This document shows positions 8,613 through 17,453 of a stretch of 64,000 bases of DNA, in pieces. A program made the translations under genes and the position numbers. Source of the stretch: Hephaestia mangrovi (GTDB taxonomy: Bacteria; Pseudomonadota; Alphaproteobacteria; Sphingomonadales; Sphingomonadaceae); assembly GCF_019880555.1 (NCBI RefSeq), contig NZ_JAINVU010000002.1, positions 558,001 to 622,000 of the forward strand, read 5' to 3'. The notes beneath the pieces were generated by a model. That model made no database searches. It was not told the origin of the DNA and was given only the letters and a program-made list of their open reading frames with translations. Within the stretch, counting starts at the first letter, position 1. The number at the start of each line of letters is the position of its first letter.

Positions 8613-9008
8613 ATGCTCATTTTTCTGCTCGTCGTCCAAGCCATCATCGCGGCCTGCCTCGTCACCGTGATCCTGATGCAGAAATCCGAAGGGGGCGGCC
8701 TGGGCATGGGCGGCAGCCCGTCGGGCTTGATGTCGGCGCGCGGTGCTGCCGATTTCCTGACGCGGGCGACCGCCGTGCTCGCCAGCCTGTTCGTGCTGCT
8801 TTCGATCGCGATGGCGGTGCTCACGGCGACCAGCCACGACACCACGATCGATACGTCGCTGGCGCGCAAGCCGTCGGCGCCGCCGATATCGAGCCAGGCA
8901 CCGGAGCCCAATAGCGACAATCCGTTCGCTACTGCGGCGCAGAATGCGATTGCGCCGGCGAACGGCCCGGCCGCACCGGCCAACGATTCGGTCCCGCTGC
9001 AACAATAA
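8613..9008 (+). CDS. secG: Protein-export membrane protein SecG
   Basis: Small subunit of the SecYEG translocon, which helps SecA-driven protein export across the inner membrane. The 131-residue product has two hydrophobic helices (about residues 2-20 and 50-70) flanking a conserved cytoplasmic loop with MQKSEGGGLGMGG. The C-terminal 60 residues are a low-complexity Pro/Ala/Asn tail, typical of the longer SecG of this group. The ATG at 8613 gives the standard hydrophobic N-terminus; the frame extends 9 codons upstream without similarity. It precedes pyrG by 85 bases. Confidence 0.93.
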   Translation: MLIFLLVVQAIIAACLVTVILMQKSEGGGLGMGGSPSGLMSARGAADFLTRATAVLASLFVLLSIAMAVLTATSHDTTIDTSLARKPSAPPISSQAPEPNSDNPFATAAQNAIAPANGPAAPANDSVPLQQ

Positions 9009-9035
9009 ACACTCACCGATCGCACTTTTTTCGTG

Positions 9036-9053
9036 CCCGAAGGGATTCGGGCG
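9036..9053 (+). other. Stem-loop between secG and pyrG
   Basis: A perfect 7-bp stem (GCCCGAA / TTCGGGC) with a four-base loop lies in the 85-base gap between secG and pyrG. No T-run follows it on the plus strand, so it is not a standard terminator. It may stabilise or attenuate the pyrG message, but nothing in the sequence proves a role. Confidence 0.35.
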
Positions 9054-9093
9054 CTTGTCCAACCTCGTGTTCAGCAGCTAGGCAGTGATTCCC

Positions 9094-10728
9094 ATGGCGC
9101 GGTTCATTTTTATCACCGGCGGCGTGGTCTCCTCGCTCGGCAAAGGACTCATGGCGGCAAGCCTCGCGGCGCTGCTGCAGGCGCGCGGCTATCGGGTGCG
9201 GATTCGCAAGTTCGATCCGTATCTCAACGTCGATCCCGGCACGATGTCGCCCTATCAGCATGGCGAGGTCTATGTGACTGACGACGGGGCGGAAACCGAC
9301 CTCGATCTCGGCCATTACGAACGCTTTACCGGCGTCGCCGCGCATCAGAGCGACAACGTCACCTCGGGTCGGATTTACCAGCAGATCATCCAGCGCGAGC
9401 GCCGCGGCGACTATCTCGGCGCCACCGTGCAGGTGATCCCGCACGTCACCGACGCGATCAAGCAATTCGCCCAAGCCGATACAGACGACCTCGATTTCGT
9501 GCTGTGCGAAATCGGCGGCACCGTGGGCGACATCGAATCGCTGCCGTTCATCGAGGCGATTCGCCAGCTCAGGAACGAGCTCGGCCGCGGCAACTCGATT
9601 AGCATCCATGTGACGCTGGTGCCGTTCATCTCGGCTGCCGGCGAATTGAAGACCAAGCCCACCCAGCATTCGGTGCGCGAGCTGGCGGCGCTCGGGGTTC
9701 AGCCGGACGTGCTGGTGTGCCGCTGCGAAAAGCCGCTGCCCGAAGGCGAGCGTGCCAAGATCGCCTTGTTCTGCAACGTGCCCAAGGAAGCGGTGATCCC
9801 TGCGCTCGACGCGCCGAGCATCTATGAGGTGCCGCTGCAATATCATGCCGAGGGCATCGACCGCGAGGTGCTGAAGGCATTCGGCATGGAGCCCGGCGCC
9901 GCCCCGCGGCTCGATCGCTGGACCGAGATCGTCGAGCGGCTCGAAAACCCCGAGGGCGAGGTGACGATCGGCGTGGTCGGCAAATATGTCGGCCTGCCCG
10001 ATGCCTACAAGTCATTGAATGAGGCCCTGGTCCATGGCGGCATCGCCAACCGGGTGAAGGTCAACATCCGCTGGATCGACGCCGAACTGTTCGAGCGCGA
10101 GGAAAGCGAGATCGCTGCCAAGCTGGAGCCGTGCCACGCGATCCTCGTTCCCGGCGCGTTCGGTGAGCGCGGCGCCGAGGGCAAGATTGCCAGCGTCCGC
10201 TTCGCCCGCGAGCGCGGCGTGCCCTATTTCGGCATCTGCTTCGGCATGCAGATGGCGTGCATCGAGGGCGCGCGAGACCTGGCGGGAATCGAGCATGCGT
10301 CATCCACCGAATTCGGCCCCACCGACGAGCCGGTGGTCGGCCTGATCACCGAATGGATGTCGCAATCGGGGCTGGAAAAGCGCGAGGCGGGCGGCGATCT
10401 TGGCGGCACGATGCGGCTCGGCGCGTACCCGGCGAAGCTCGCCGGCAACAGCGTCGTCGCGTCGATCTACGACAGCACCGAGATCAGCGAGCGCCACCGC
10501 CACCGCTACGAGGTCAACACCGCCTATCGCGAACGGCTGGAGGAGGGCGGCCTGGTCTTTTCCGGCATGTCGCCGGACGGCATGCTGCCCGAGATCGTCG
10601 AGCGGCCCGACCATCCGTGGTTCGTCGGCGTCCAGTTCCACCCCGAGCTGAAGTCGAAGCCGTTCGATCCGCATCCGCTGTTCGCCAGCTTCATCGAGGC
10701 AGCGGTGCGGCAGAGCCGGCTGGTCTGA
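9094..10728 (+). CDS. pyrG: CTP synthase
   Basis: Makes CTP from UTP, ATP and glutamine. The 544-residue protein has the N-terminal synthase domain ([13 protein letters not shown]-loop near residue 6, then [15 protein letters not shown]) and a C-terminal class I glutamine amidotransferase domain with the nucleophile Cys in YFGICFGMQ and the HPE triad segment VQFHPEL. The frame could start at a GTG at 9085, but the ATG at 9094 gives the family N-terminus [10 protein letters not shown]. Its last 38 bases overlap the end of the convergent tetR gene. Confidence 0.97.
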   Translation: MARFIFITGGVVSSLGKGLMAASLAALLQARGYRVRIRKFDPYLNVDPGTMSPYQHGEVYVTDDGAETDLDLGHYERFTGVAAHQSDNVTSGRIYQQIIQRERRGDYLGATVQVIPHVTDAIKQFAQADTDDLDFVLCEIGGTVGDIESLPFIEAIRQLRNELGRGNSISIHVTLVPFISAAGELKTKPTQHSVRELAALGVQPDVLVCRCEKPLPEGERAKIALFCNVPKEAVIPALDAPSIYEVPLQYHAEGIDREVLKAFGMEPGAAPRLDRWTEIVERLENPEGEVTIGVVGKYVGLPDAYKSLNEALVHGGIANRVKVNIRWIDAELFEREESEIAAKLEPCHAILVPGAFGERGAEGKIASVRFARERGVPYFGICFGMQMACIEGARDLAGIEHASSTEFGPTDEPVVGLITEWMSQSGLEKREAGGDLGGTMRLGAYPAKLAGNSVVASIYDSTEISERHRHRYEVNTAYRERLEEGGLVFSGMSPDGMLPEIVERPDHPWFVGVQFHPELKSKPFDPHPLFASFIEAAVRQSRLV

Positions 10729-11317
10729 TCCCGTCGAGCAGCGGCGGCAGCGCCGCGCGCAGGGTTTCCGCGATCGACAAATCCCGGTCGACCCAGGCCT
10801 GCACGATCAGCCCGTCGATCGTTGCCAGCAGGCTGGAGACGATCGGTTCGAGCGGCAGGGCATCCTTGACTTCACCGCGCGCCTGGCCGGCGCGGAGCAT
10901 CCCGACCAGCGCACCGCGAAACGCATCGAGCATCGCCGCATAGCGATCCGCGAAGCGCGCGCGCGTCGCCTCGACGCCGGCGGCCGACCAGAATTCCAGC
11001 GTCAGCGGCACCAGCAGCGAATCGCGATCGAGCCGGGTGCCGATCTCGACCAGCAACCCGATGACCTGATCGGGCGCGGTCCCGGCGGGCAGGGCGGGGG
11101 GCGCCGCCATCGCCTCGTCCGCGAACGCCGCGAACAGCGCGAAGAACAAGTCCTCCTTGCTCGCATAGCTCAGATAGAGCGTGCCCTTGGCGACGCCCGC
11201 CGCCGCCGCGACCTCGTCCATCGTCGCCGCCCGGAAGCCGCGCCGCGCGAACACCGCTGCCGCCGCATCGAGGATCTGTCGCTCGCGCGCCGCCTTGTCG
11301 ATTTTCTTCGGGCTCAA
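10691..11317 (-). CDS. TetR-family repressor
   Basis: A 208-residue regulator with an N-terminal TetR helix-turn-helix ([14 protein letters not shown], then [16 protein letters not shown] and the following FYF-type segment) and a helical ligand domain. An ATG at 11356 is in frame but would sit inside the palindromic operator described separately. The TTG at 11317 has a strong Shine-Dalgarno (AGCGGAGG, 4 bases upstream) and starts at [13 protein letters not shown], so I prefer it. It is divergent from the FAD monooxygenase, which it probably represses together with itself. Its 3' end overlaps pyrG by 38 bp. Confidence 0.88.
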   Translation of the reverse strand: MSPKKIDKAARERQILDAAAAVFARRGFRAATMDEVAAAAGVAKGTLYLSYASKEDLFFALFAAFADEAMAAPPALPAGTAPDQVIGLLVEIGTRLDRDSLLVPLTLEFWSAAGVEATRARFADRYAAMLDAFRGALVGMLRAGQARGEVKDALPLEPIVSSLLATIDGLIVQAWVDRDLSIAETLRAALPPLLDGIRPAGSAAPLPR

Positions 11318-11333
11318 GTCGCCTCCGCTCTTT

Positions 11334-11359
11334 ATTATGACTGACTGGTCAGTCATAAT
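11334..11359. promoter_or_regulatory. Palindromic TetR-type operator
   Basis: A perfect inverted repeat with 12-bp arms (ATTATGACTGAC / GTCAGTCATAAT) and a 2-bp centre. It lies between the divergent tetR and FAD-monooxygenase genes, and its inner part resembles the TGACTGGTCAGTCA-type operators of local TetR regulators. It lies 17 bases upstream of the preferred TTG start of tetR and 64 bases upstream of the monooxygenase start, so one bound dimer could control both genes. Confidence 0.85.
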
Positions 11360-11423
11360 AGCACGATCGCCGAGTCGGACGCCAGCAAGATCGCGCCGGA
11401 GGCACAACAAGAGGAAACAGCCG

Positions 11424-12614
11424 ATGCAGATCCTGATCAGCGGAGCCGGTGTCGCCGGGCCGACCCTGGCCTATTGGCTCGATCGCGCCGGGCACACGCC
11501 GATCATCGTCGAGCGCGCCCCCGCCTTCCGCACCGGCGGCTATGTCATCGATTTCTGGGGGCTGGGCTATTCGATCGCCGAGCGCATGGGCGTAATCGAT
11601 GCGGTTCGCGCGCGCGGCTATCAGGTGCAGGAAGTCCGCTTCGTCCGCGATGGCGGCTCCCGCGCGTCGGGCTTTCCGGTGTCGGTGTTCGATCGCCTGA
11701 CCAAGGGCCGCTTCACCAGCCTGCCGCGCGGCGATCTCGCCCGCTGCCTCTACGATACGATCGAGGGCCGCGTCGAAACCCGCTTCGGCGATCACGTCAC
11801 CGCGCTTGACGATCATGGCGACGGGGTCACCGTGACGCTGGCTAGCGGGGCGACGCGCGAGGTCGATCTCGTGATCGGCGCCGACGGCCTGCATTCGGGC
11901 ATCCGCGAGCTGGTTTTCGGCCCCGAGGCCCGGTTCGAGCGCGATCTCGGCTATTATGTCGCCGCCTTCACCGTGCCCGGCTATGCGCCGCGCGATCCCG
12001 ACGTCTATGTCACGCGCTCCTGGCCCGGCCGCAGCGTCTCGCGCTTCGCCTTGCGCGACGGCAGCACCTTGTTCCTGTTCGTGTTTACGTCGGATCACCT
12101 ACCCGATGGGCCGCCAACCGACGATGACGCACGCCGCGCCGCGCTCAGCCGGATTTTCGCCGGCTCGGGCTGGGAATGCGCGGCGATCCTCGATGCCATG
12201 GAGCGCGCAGACGACCTATACCTCGATCCCGTCAGCCAGATCGAGCTGCCGCGCTGGTCGCAGGGCCGAGTCGCGCTGATCGGCGACGCTGCCGCCTGCG
12301 TGTCGCTGATGGCGGGTGAGGGGACCGGGCTCGGCATGACCGAGGCCTATGTCCTTGCCGCCGAACTGGTGAAGGCGAACGGCGACCACACCCGCGCCTT
12401 CGCCGCCTACGAACGGCAATTGCGCGATTTCCTGCTCGCCAAGCAGAAGTCGGCGCGCAACTTCGCCTCGTCCTTCGCGCCCAGAACGCGCACCGGGCTG
12501 ATCGTCCGCGATGTCGTCGCCCGGCTGATGGCGATCCCGTTCGTCGCCGATTGGGCGATGGGCAGCAGCGTCCGCGACGATTTCGTGCTGCCGGACTTTC
12601 CAGAAACGAAATAG
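11424..12614 (+). CDS. FAD-dependent aromatic-type monooxygenase (TetX/PHBH family)
   Basis: A 396-residue class A flavoprotein monooxygenase. The N-terminal FAD loop ISGAGVAGP is at about residue 4, an acidic IVERAP segment follows for the ribose, DLVIGADGLHS is the family's second FAD/NADPH motif, and ALIGDAAACVS is the third. The ATG at 11424 follows an AGAGGAA Shine-Dalgarno. The frame extends far upstream but only through the operator and tetR. Divergent pairing with a TetR repressor suggests induction by its substrate, perhaps a xenobiotic or antibiotic. Relatives include tetracycline-modifying TetX, but sequence alone does not give the substrate. Confidence 0.88.
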   Translation: MQILISGAGVAGPTLAYWLDRAGHTPIIVERAPAFRTGGYVIDFWGLGYSIAERMGVIDAVRARGYQVQEVRFVRDGGSRASGFPVSVFDRLTKGRFTSLPRGDLARCLYDTIEGRVETRFGDHVTALDDHGDGVTVTLASGATREVDLVIGADGLHSGIRELVFGPEARFERDLGYYVAAFTVPGYAPRDPDVYVTRSWPGRSVSRFALRDGSTLFLFVFTSDHLPDGPPTDDDARRAALSRIFAGSGWECAAILDAMERADDLYLDPVSQIELPRWSQGRVALIGDAAACVSLMAGEGTGLGMTEAYVLAAELVKANGDHTRAFAAYERQLRDFLLAKQKSARNFASSFAPRTRTGLIVRDVVARLMAIPFVADWAMGSSVRDDFVLPDFPETK

Positions 12615-12706
12615 GGTGACCGGGTATACGTTCGGGCGCCTCGAAGGGCCGAGCGATTAGTCACGGCGGTGCTCAAGCGGAGCTGAATGGTGTGAGCCAG
12701 CGCAGA

Positions 12707-12973
12707 TCACCTAGGGAGATGCTCCCCGACCGAATTGGGCCTATCGTGGCAGGGTGCCATTGGCGAACCATCAAGAATCATAAGAACGACAGGTGGCTCT
12801 TTCGACGGTACCGGCGGCGACGTATCGGGGTCGCAACGCAAGTCGCTGCCGAACAATGCAATCGCTCGCTGACGCATGTATTGTATCGCGTCGGTCAAAT
12901 CTGCGGTTTCACCTTCGATCACATACAATGCGTTGGCCATCGCGGCGTCTGACCAGTCGCAATTGGATCGCAA
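12707..12973 (-). CDS. Small open frame, possible frameshifted tail of the upstream secreted protein
   Basis: An 88-codon minus-strand frame that overlaps the end of the secreted protein by 55 bases in another frame. The segment after its codon 10 (AAMANALYVIEGETADL) reads like a natural continuation of that protein, while its last 30 residues are Pro-rich and less convincing. It could be a separate short gene, the displaced end of a frameshifted gene, or noise. I recognise no family. It accounts for most of the otherwise gene-free stretch after the monooxygenase; 12615-12706 holds nothing I can identify. Confidence 0.3.
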   Translation of the reverse strand: MRSNCDWSDAAMANALYVIEGETADLTDAIQYMRQRAIALFGSDLRCDPDTSPPVPSKEPPVVLMILDGSPMAPCHDRPNSVGEHLPR

Positions 12974-13308
12974 CTTTCGAGAAGGTGGCTGATCTCAGCG
13001 ATCGACAGGTCGCGATATCCATCTATGCCGGCAAAGGTGCTACACTGCTTGCCGCGCAAGCCGATCGTCATGCCTACCGATGAGTCCTGGATCGTCAGCG
13101 CGGCGAGCGGCGTCGGCACGTTAAGCGACAGGGTCGCGACGGTATTTGCTATCCCGACGAAAGCCGGCTCGCCCTCGCCTCGGGAAGACACAACCTCATT
13201 GTAGGAAATGCGGCCGAATTGCCGGATGGAACGGGCAACGTCCCTTGCTGCAACGCTGGACGGTATCAGCGCAGTCAGTACGGCAAATCCCAGCAAGGCG
13301 CGGGTCAT
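12919..13308 (-). CDS. Secreted protein of unknown function
   Basis: A 129-residue protein that starts with a clear Sec signal peptide (basic MTR, hydrophobic LLGFAVLTALI, cleavage near SVAA). The mature part has two Cys residues (in KQCSTF and ESCDP) that could form a disulfide. No family is recognised. The end is odd: the last residues (GQTPRWPTHCM) look unstructured, and another frame running on from the overlap reads plausibly, so a single-base change may have truncated it. The region is less GC-rich than its neighbours. It lies alone between the convergent monooxygenase and hsp20. Confidence 0.6.
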   Translation of the reverse strand: MTRALLGFAVLTALIPSSVAARDVARSIRQFGRISYNEVVSSRGEGEPAFVGIANTVATLSLNVPTPLAALTIQDSSVGMTIGLRGKQCSTFAGIDGYRDLSIAEISHLLESCDPIATGQTPRWPTHCM

Positions 13309-13372
13309 CGACTTCTCCGCGATCGGTAATAATCAGAGTCCATTACACTTAGGCCTTACAACATAACAGAAA

Positions 13373-13398
13373 GAGCGCCCGGATTGCTCCGGGCGCTC
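13373..13398 (-). terminator. Rho-independent terminator of hsp20
   Basis: A perfect 11-bp stem (GAGCGCCCGGA / TCCGGGCGCTC) closed by a GCAA tetraloop on the minus strand, followed by TTTCTGTT. It lies 25 bases after the hsp20 stop codon and reads in the same direction. This is the clearest terminator in the window. Confidence 0.9.
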
Positions 13399-13422
13399 CA
13401 CTTTATCAACAGGCGCTCTACG

Positions 13423-13893
13423 TTACGCGGCGGCCTTGTCCTCGTGGCTCTCTTCGATCGCCTGCGGGCCGGAGCCGGTCTTGATCGCGATCGTCTTGGG
13501 CTTCATCGCCTCGGGGATCTCGCGGACCAGATCGACGGTCAGCAAGCCATCGGCCAGCCGTGCATCGTCGACCCGCACGAAATCGGCGAGTTCGAAGCGG
13601 CGCTCGAAGCTGCGATTGGCGATGCCGACGTGCAGGAAATCGCCATCCTGGGTATCGTCGCCGCGCTTACCCTGGACGAGCAGCAGGTTCTGCTGCGCGG
13701 TGATCTCGATCTCGTCGCGGCTGAAACCGGCGACGGCGATCGTGATGCGGTAGCGATCCTCGGACAGGCGCTGCAGGTTGAAGGGTGGATAATTGTCGCT
13801 GGACGCGGCGCGGGCGCTGTTTTCGAGCAGGTCGAACAGCCGGTCGAAGCCGATCGTCGAGCGGCGATAGGGGGTCAAATCAAACTGACGCAT
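13423..13893 (-). CDS. hsp20: Small heat-shock protein, Hsp20/IbpA type
   Basis: An alpha-crystallin-domain chaperone of 156 residues that holds unfolding proteins for later refolding. The N-terminus has FDLTPYRRSTIGFDRLF, as in IbpA; the crystallin domain covers about residues 30-130, with YRITIAVAGFSRDE, FERRFELAD and LADGLLTVDL; the end is an IxI-like KPKTIAI segment and an acidic tail. The frame offers an earlier ATG, but the one at 13893 sits eight bases after GGAGG, so it is preferred. It has its own sigma-32 type promoter and terminator, so it is a single-gene heat-shock unit. Confidence 0.95.
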   Translation of the reverse strand: MRQFDLTPYRRSTIGFDRLFDLLENSARAASSDNYPPFNLQRLSEDRYRITIAVAGFSRDEIEITAQQNLLLVQGKRGDDTQDGDFLHVGIANRSFERRFELADFVRVDDARLADGLLTVDLVREIPEAMKPKTIAIKTGSGPQAIEESHEDKAAA

Positions 13894-13901
13894 GTCAAAG
13901 T

Positions 13902-13927
13902 CCTCCAATGAGCGAGTTCAACAAAGG
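13902..13927 (-). promoter_or_regulatory. Possible Shine-Dalgarno-hiding hairpin in the hsp20 leader
   Basis: In the hsp20 5' UTR, CCUUU can pair with all five bases of the Shine-Dalgarno GGAGG (two of the pairs are G-U) across a 16-base loop; other stems lie upstream in the roughly 90-base leader. This layout resembles ROSE-type RNA thermometers, which control hsp20 genes in several alphaproteobacteria. The pairing is weak, as expected of a thermometer, but also close to chance. Confidence 0.35.
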
Positions 13928-13993
13928 TCGGCGCCCGCTCTTGCGCGACGCCGGCGATGTGCGTGGCCCGATTGTGGCACCACGCGAGATTGA

Positions 13994-14021
13994 AAATGGG
14001 AACCCGTCGCCGGAGTTCAAG
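13994..14021 (-). promoter_or_regulatory. Sigma-32 (RpoH) type promoter of hsp20
   Basis: The minus strand reads CTTGAA, 14 bases, then TCCCATTT. This matches the RpoH consensus (CTTGAA, then CCCCATnT) at all but one defined position with suitable spacing. It lies about 100 bases upstream of the hsp20 ATG, which leaves a leader long enough for structured control. A heat-shock gene is exactly where such a promoter is expected. Confidence 0.8.
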
Positions 14022-14027
14022 GGGCCG

Positions 14028-14410
14028 GATCGGCCATAACGCGGGATGATCGTCGATGCCGCCGCCGCCGTATCGAGCTCGAAAAGCAAACGCCCGGGCC
14101 GTTTGAACGACCCGGGCGCCTGCGTGACGATTGCTCGTCAGCCCCCTTGTCTCGTTACCGCTACGACGCTGCATCCGTTGCTGGACTGCGGAGCGGGAAC
14201 TCCCCGAACCCGGCTTTTTGCCTGAGCTTCAGTAAGACCGAACGCTATTGAAGGGCGGGGCTTTTGTCATCGTAAATCCCGGGTTCATCCGCCGATTGCT
14301 CGAATCCTGTGGTGATTCCGCAACAGGGGTGCGTCGACGTTGCCAGCCCGTCGGCGCTCCCCTAGAGGATCGATCATCGTAACTGACCGGGGGCAGATAC
14401 CGCCATCGCC
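14028..14410. other. Gene-free region between hsp20 and lolC
   Basis: About 380 bases without a supportable protein gene. It holds the minus-strand terminator at 14091-14118 and, upstream of it on that strand, a stretch rich in short stems (around GGGAACTCCC at about 14198 and CCGTTGCTGG at about 14176). A small RNA ending at that terminator is possible, but I do not recognise it as 6S, SRP, tmRNA or RNase P RNA. The right end must hold the lolC promoter, which I could not pick out. Confidence 0.5.
14091..14118 (-). terminator. Rho-independent terminator upstream of hsp20
   Basis: On the minus strand GCCCGGGTCG pairs with CGGCCCGGGC (one G-U pair) around a short loop, and the next bases are TTTGCTTTT. 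On the plus strand the G-U becomes an A-C mismatch, so the minus strand is the likely functional one. It lies upstream of the hsp20 promoter, so it should end some other minus-strand transcript. Confidence 0.7.
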
Positions 14411-15661
14411 ATGATTCTCTCTCGGTACGAACGCATCATCGTCCGCCGCTATCTGTTGCCCGGCAAAGGCGAGCGCTTCATCGGTCTGGTCGCCGGGTTC
14501 AGCGTCGGCGCCGTCATGCTCGGCGTCGCCGCGCTCGTTATCGTGATGAGCGTGATGAACGGCTTCCGCGCGGAGCTGTTCGAAAAGAGCGTGGGCCTCA
14601 ACGGCCAGGCGGTGGTGCAGGGATTCAACAATCAGCTACCCGATTGGCGCACCATCGAGCGCGAAGCGAAGGTGACTCCCGGCGTCACCAGCGCGATTCC
14701 GCTGATCGAGCAGCCGTTGTTCGCCAGCTTGAACGGCCGCACCGAGCCGATCCTGCTGCGCGGCATGGACGTGCCCGATATCGTCAACAACAAGACGATC
14801 GACGGCAAGGTCGTGATGGGTTCGCTCAACAGCCTGAAAGCCGGCAGCAACGTCGTCGCGATCGGCTCGCGCCTTGCCGAATCGCTCGGCGCGCAGGTCG
14901 GCAGCCAGATCACCATCGTCAATCCGCAGGGCCCCTCGACGCCGTTCGGCACGATGTTCCGCAGCGTTTCCTACACCGTGGGCGCGATCTTCGAGATCGG
15001 CATCTATGATTACGACAAGGCCTATGTGCTGATGCCGCTTTCCGACGCGCAGAAGCTGCTGTTGATGGGCGACACGGTGGGGATGGTCGAAATCAACACG
15101 GTCAATGCCGACAGGGTGAGCGAAATCCTCAAGCCGCTCGAGCCCAAGGTGCAGACGGTCGGCGTCATCCAGACGTGGCAGGACATGAACGCCGAATTGT
15201 TCAAGGCGCTGCAGATCGAGCGCGTGGCGATGTTCACCATCCTGTGCATCATCATCCTGGTCGCGGCGTTCAACATCGCCTCGTCGCTGATCATGCTGGT
15301 GCGATCGAAAACGCGGGACATCGCCATTCTGCGTACCATGGGGGCGACGCGCGGCGCGATGCTGCGCATCTTCATGACCGTCGGCACCGCGATCGGCGTA
15401 ACCGGGATCGCGCTGGGACTCGCGCTTGGCTTCCTGTTCCTTTTCTACCGCCAGGGCGTCGTGAATTTCGTGCAGTTCGTTACCGGGCAAAACCTCTGGG
15501 ATCCGTCTATCCGTTTCCTCACGGAGCTGCCGTCGCAGCCCGATCCGGTCGAGATCGTCTCGATCGTCGTCATCGCGCTGCTGATGAGCTTCCTCGCGAC
15601 GATCTATCCGGCGTTCAAGGCGGCGAGCACCGATCCTGTGGAGGTGCTGCGCTATGAGTGA
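14411..15661 (+). CDS. lolC: Lipoprotein-releasing permease LolC/LolE family
   Basis: Membrane subunit of the LolCDE ABC system that extracts outer-membrane lipoproteins from the inner membrane and hands them to LolA. The 416-residue protein has the usual plan: short N-terminal [10 protein letters not shown] segment, one membrane helix (about residues 22-45), a large periplasmic MacB-like domain, then three helices near the C-terminus (around 270-290, 320-340 and 375-395), ending with [18 protein letters not shown]. Only one permease gene is present here, so the complex may be a LolF-like homodimer, as in other alphaproteobacteria. Its stop overlaps lolD by 8 bp. Confidence 0.94.
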   Translation: MILSRYERIIVRRYLLPGKGERFIGLVAGFSVGAVMLGVAALVIVMSVMNGFRAELFEKSVGLNGQAVVQGFNNQLPDWRTIEREAKVTPGVTSAIPLIEQPLFASLNGRTEPILLRGMDVPDIVNNKTIDGKVVMGSLNSLKAGSNVVAIGSRLAESLGAQVGSQITIVNPQGPSTPFGTMFRSVSYTVGAIFEIGIYDYDKAYVLMPLSDAQKLLLMGDTVGMVEINTVNADRVSEILKPLEPKVQTVGVIQTWQDMNAELFKALQIERVAMFTILCIIILVAAFNIASSLIMLVRSKTRDIAILRTMGATRGAMLRIFMTVGTAIGVTGIALGLALGFLFLFYRQGVVNFVQFVTGQNLWDPSIRFLTELPSQPDPVEIVSIVVIALLMSFLATIYPAFKAASTDPVEVLRYE

Positions 15662-16328
15662 CGCGATCCTCGAAACCGTCGGGCTGACGCGGAGCTTCGA
15701 ACAGGGCGGGCAAACCATCGACGTCCTGCGCGGCGTCAACCTGCGGGTCGAGCCGGGAGAGATCGTCGCGCTGCTTGGCCCCTCGGGGTCGGGCAAGTCG
15801 ACGTTGCTGCAAGCGGTCGGGCTGCTCGAAGGCGGCTTCGGCGGCTCGCTGCGTATCGCCGGCATCGAAGCGGTCGAGCTCGATGCGGCGGGGCGCACCG
15901 ACATGCGGCGCGATCAATTGGGGTTCGTCTATCAATTCCACCATTTGCTGCCCGATTTCAATGCGATCGAAAACGTCGTCCTGCCGCAGTTGATCCGCGG
16001 CGCGGCGCCGGTTGCCGCGAACGACCGCGCCGAATCGCTGCTCACCGCGCTGGGGCTGGGGCATCGGCTGACGCACCGTCCGTCGCAGCTTTCCGGCGGC
16101 GAACAGCAGCGCGTCGCCGTCGCCCGCGCGCTTGCCAATCAGCCCGCCCTGGTGCTTGCCGACGAACCGACCGGCAATCTCGACGAGCATACCGCCGACG
16201 TGGTGTTCGCCGAGTTCCTGCGGCTGGTGCGCCACGAAGGCTCGGCCGCGTTGGTCGCAACCCACAATGAGCGTATCGCCGCGAAGATGGACCGCATCGT
16301 GACGCTCCACGAGGGGCATCTGGAATGA
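15654..16328 (+). CDS. lolD: Lipoprotein-releasing ABC transporter ATPase
   Basis: ATP-binding subunit paired with LolC. The 224 residues include Walker [10 protein letters not shown], the Q-loop in [12 protein letters not shown], the ABC signature LSGGEQQR, Walker [12 protein letters not shown] and the switch His in ATHNE. The LolD-specific FHHLLPDF segment supports this name over other MacB-type ATPases. The ATG lies inside the end of lolC, which implies coupled translation and 1:1 supply. Confidence 0.95.
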   Translation: MSDAILETVGLTRSFEQGGQTIDVLRGVNLRVEPGEIVALLGPSGSGKSTLLQAVGLLEGGFGGSLRIAGIEAVELDAAGRTDMRRDQLGFVYQFHHLLPDFNAIENVVLPQLIRGAAPVAANDRAESLLTALGLGHRLTHRPSQLSGGEQQRVAVARALANQPALVLADEPTGNLDEHTADVVFAEFLRLVRHEGSAALVATHNERIAAKMDRIVTLHEGHLE

Positions 16329-16368
16329 GGTGCATCGGGTTCCGCGCGCATGACACGGCAGAACGCGC

Positions 16369-16964
16369 GTGACTGCCTGGCGCGAAACGCCTGTGTTGGC
16401 GGGCCGTCACGTCACGCTGCGCCCGCTCGACCGCGACGACCGCGCCCAAATCCTCGCCGCGTTCGCCAGCGGGCTCGAAGGAGCGTTCGCAACGACGGTG
16501 CCCTCGCCGGAGACGATCGATCACTGGTACGAGCGGGTGGAGCGCGATCGCGACGCCGGGCGCGCGCTGCCGTTCACGGTGCTCGATCGCGACGGCGTCA
16601 TCTCTGGCGTCACCCGTTTCATGCGCATGAGCGAGGCCAATCGCCGGGTCGAGATCGGCGGCACCGTCTATGCCCCGCGCGTCCAGCGCACCGGGCTCAA
16701 TACCGAAGCCAAATTGCTGCTGCTCACGCACGCCTTCGAGGTGCTGGGCTGTCACTGTGTGCAACTGCGCACCGATTGGCTCAATCGTGCGTCGCGCCGG
16801 GCGATCGAACGGCTGGGCGCGAAGCAGGATGGCGTGCTGCGCGGGCATATGGTGCTCGGCGACCGCTTGCGCGACACGGTGGTCTATTCCATCCTCGCGC
16901 ACGAATGGCCGGGGGTTCGCCGCAATCTGCGGACGCTGCTCGCCGCGCATGAGGAGCAACCGCG

Positions 16965-16968
<4 letters not shown>
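16369..16968 (+). CDS. GNAT acetyltransferase, RimJ/RimL-like
   Basis: A 199-residue N-acetyltransferase of the RimJ/RimL type, with the beta-strand opening LAGRHVTLRPLDRDD, GVTRFM, and the late NRASRRAIERLGAKQDGVLRGHM segment that forms the acetyl-CoA-binding end of the fold. Proteins like this acetylate ribosomal-protein or small-molecule amines; the substrate is not deducible. The start is a GTG at 16369. Its stop overlaps the glutathione peroxidase ATG by 4 bp, so the two are co-translated, although a functional tie is not obvious. Confidence 0.86.
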
Positions 16969-17444
<476 letters not shown>

Positions 17445-17453
17445 CGCCTGCCC

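Noticed and set aside
9036-9053. Stem-loop before pyrG as a terminator of secG
   Set aside because: No T-run follows on the plus strand, so intrinsic termination is unlikely; kept only as a hairpin.
11318-11356. Upstream ATG start for tetR
   Set aside because: It lies inside the palindromic operator and lacks a Shine-Dalgarno, while the TTG at 11317 has a strong one.
14120-14260. 6S RNA, tmRNA, SRP RNA or RNase P RNA upstream of hsp20
   Set aside because: None of their hallmark sequences are present; only a generic small-RNA suggestion is justified.
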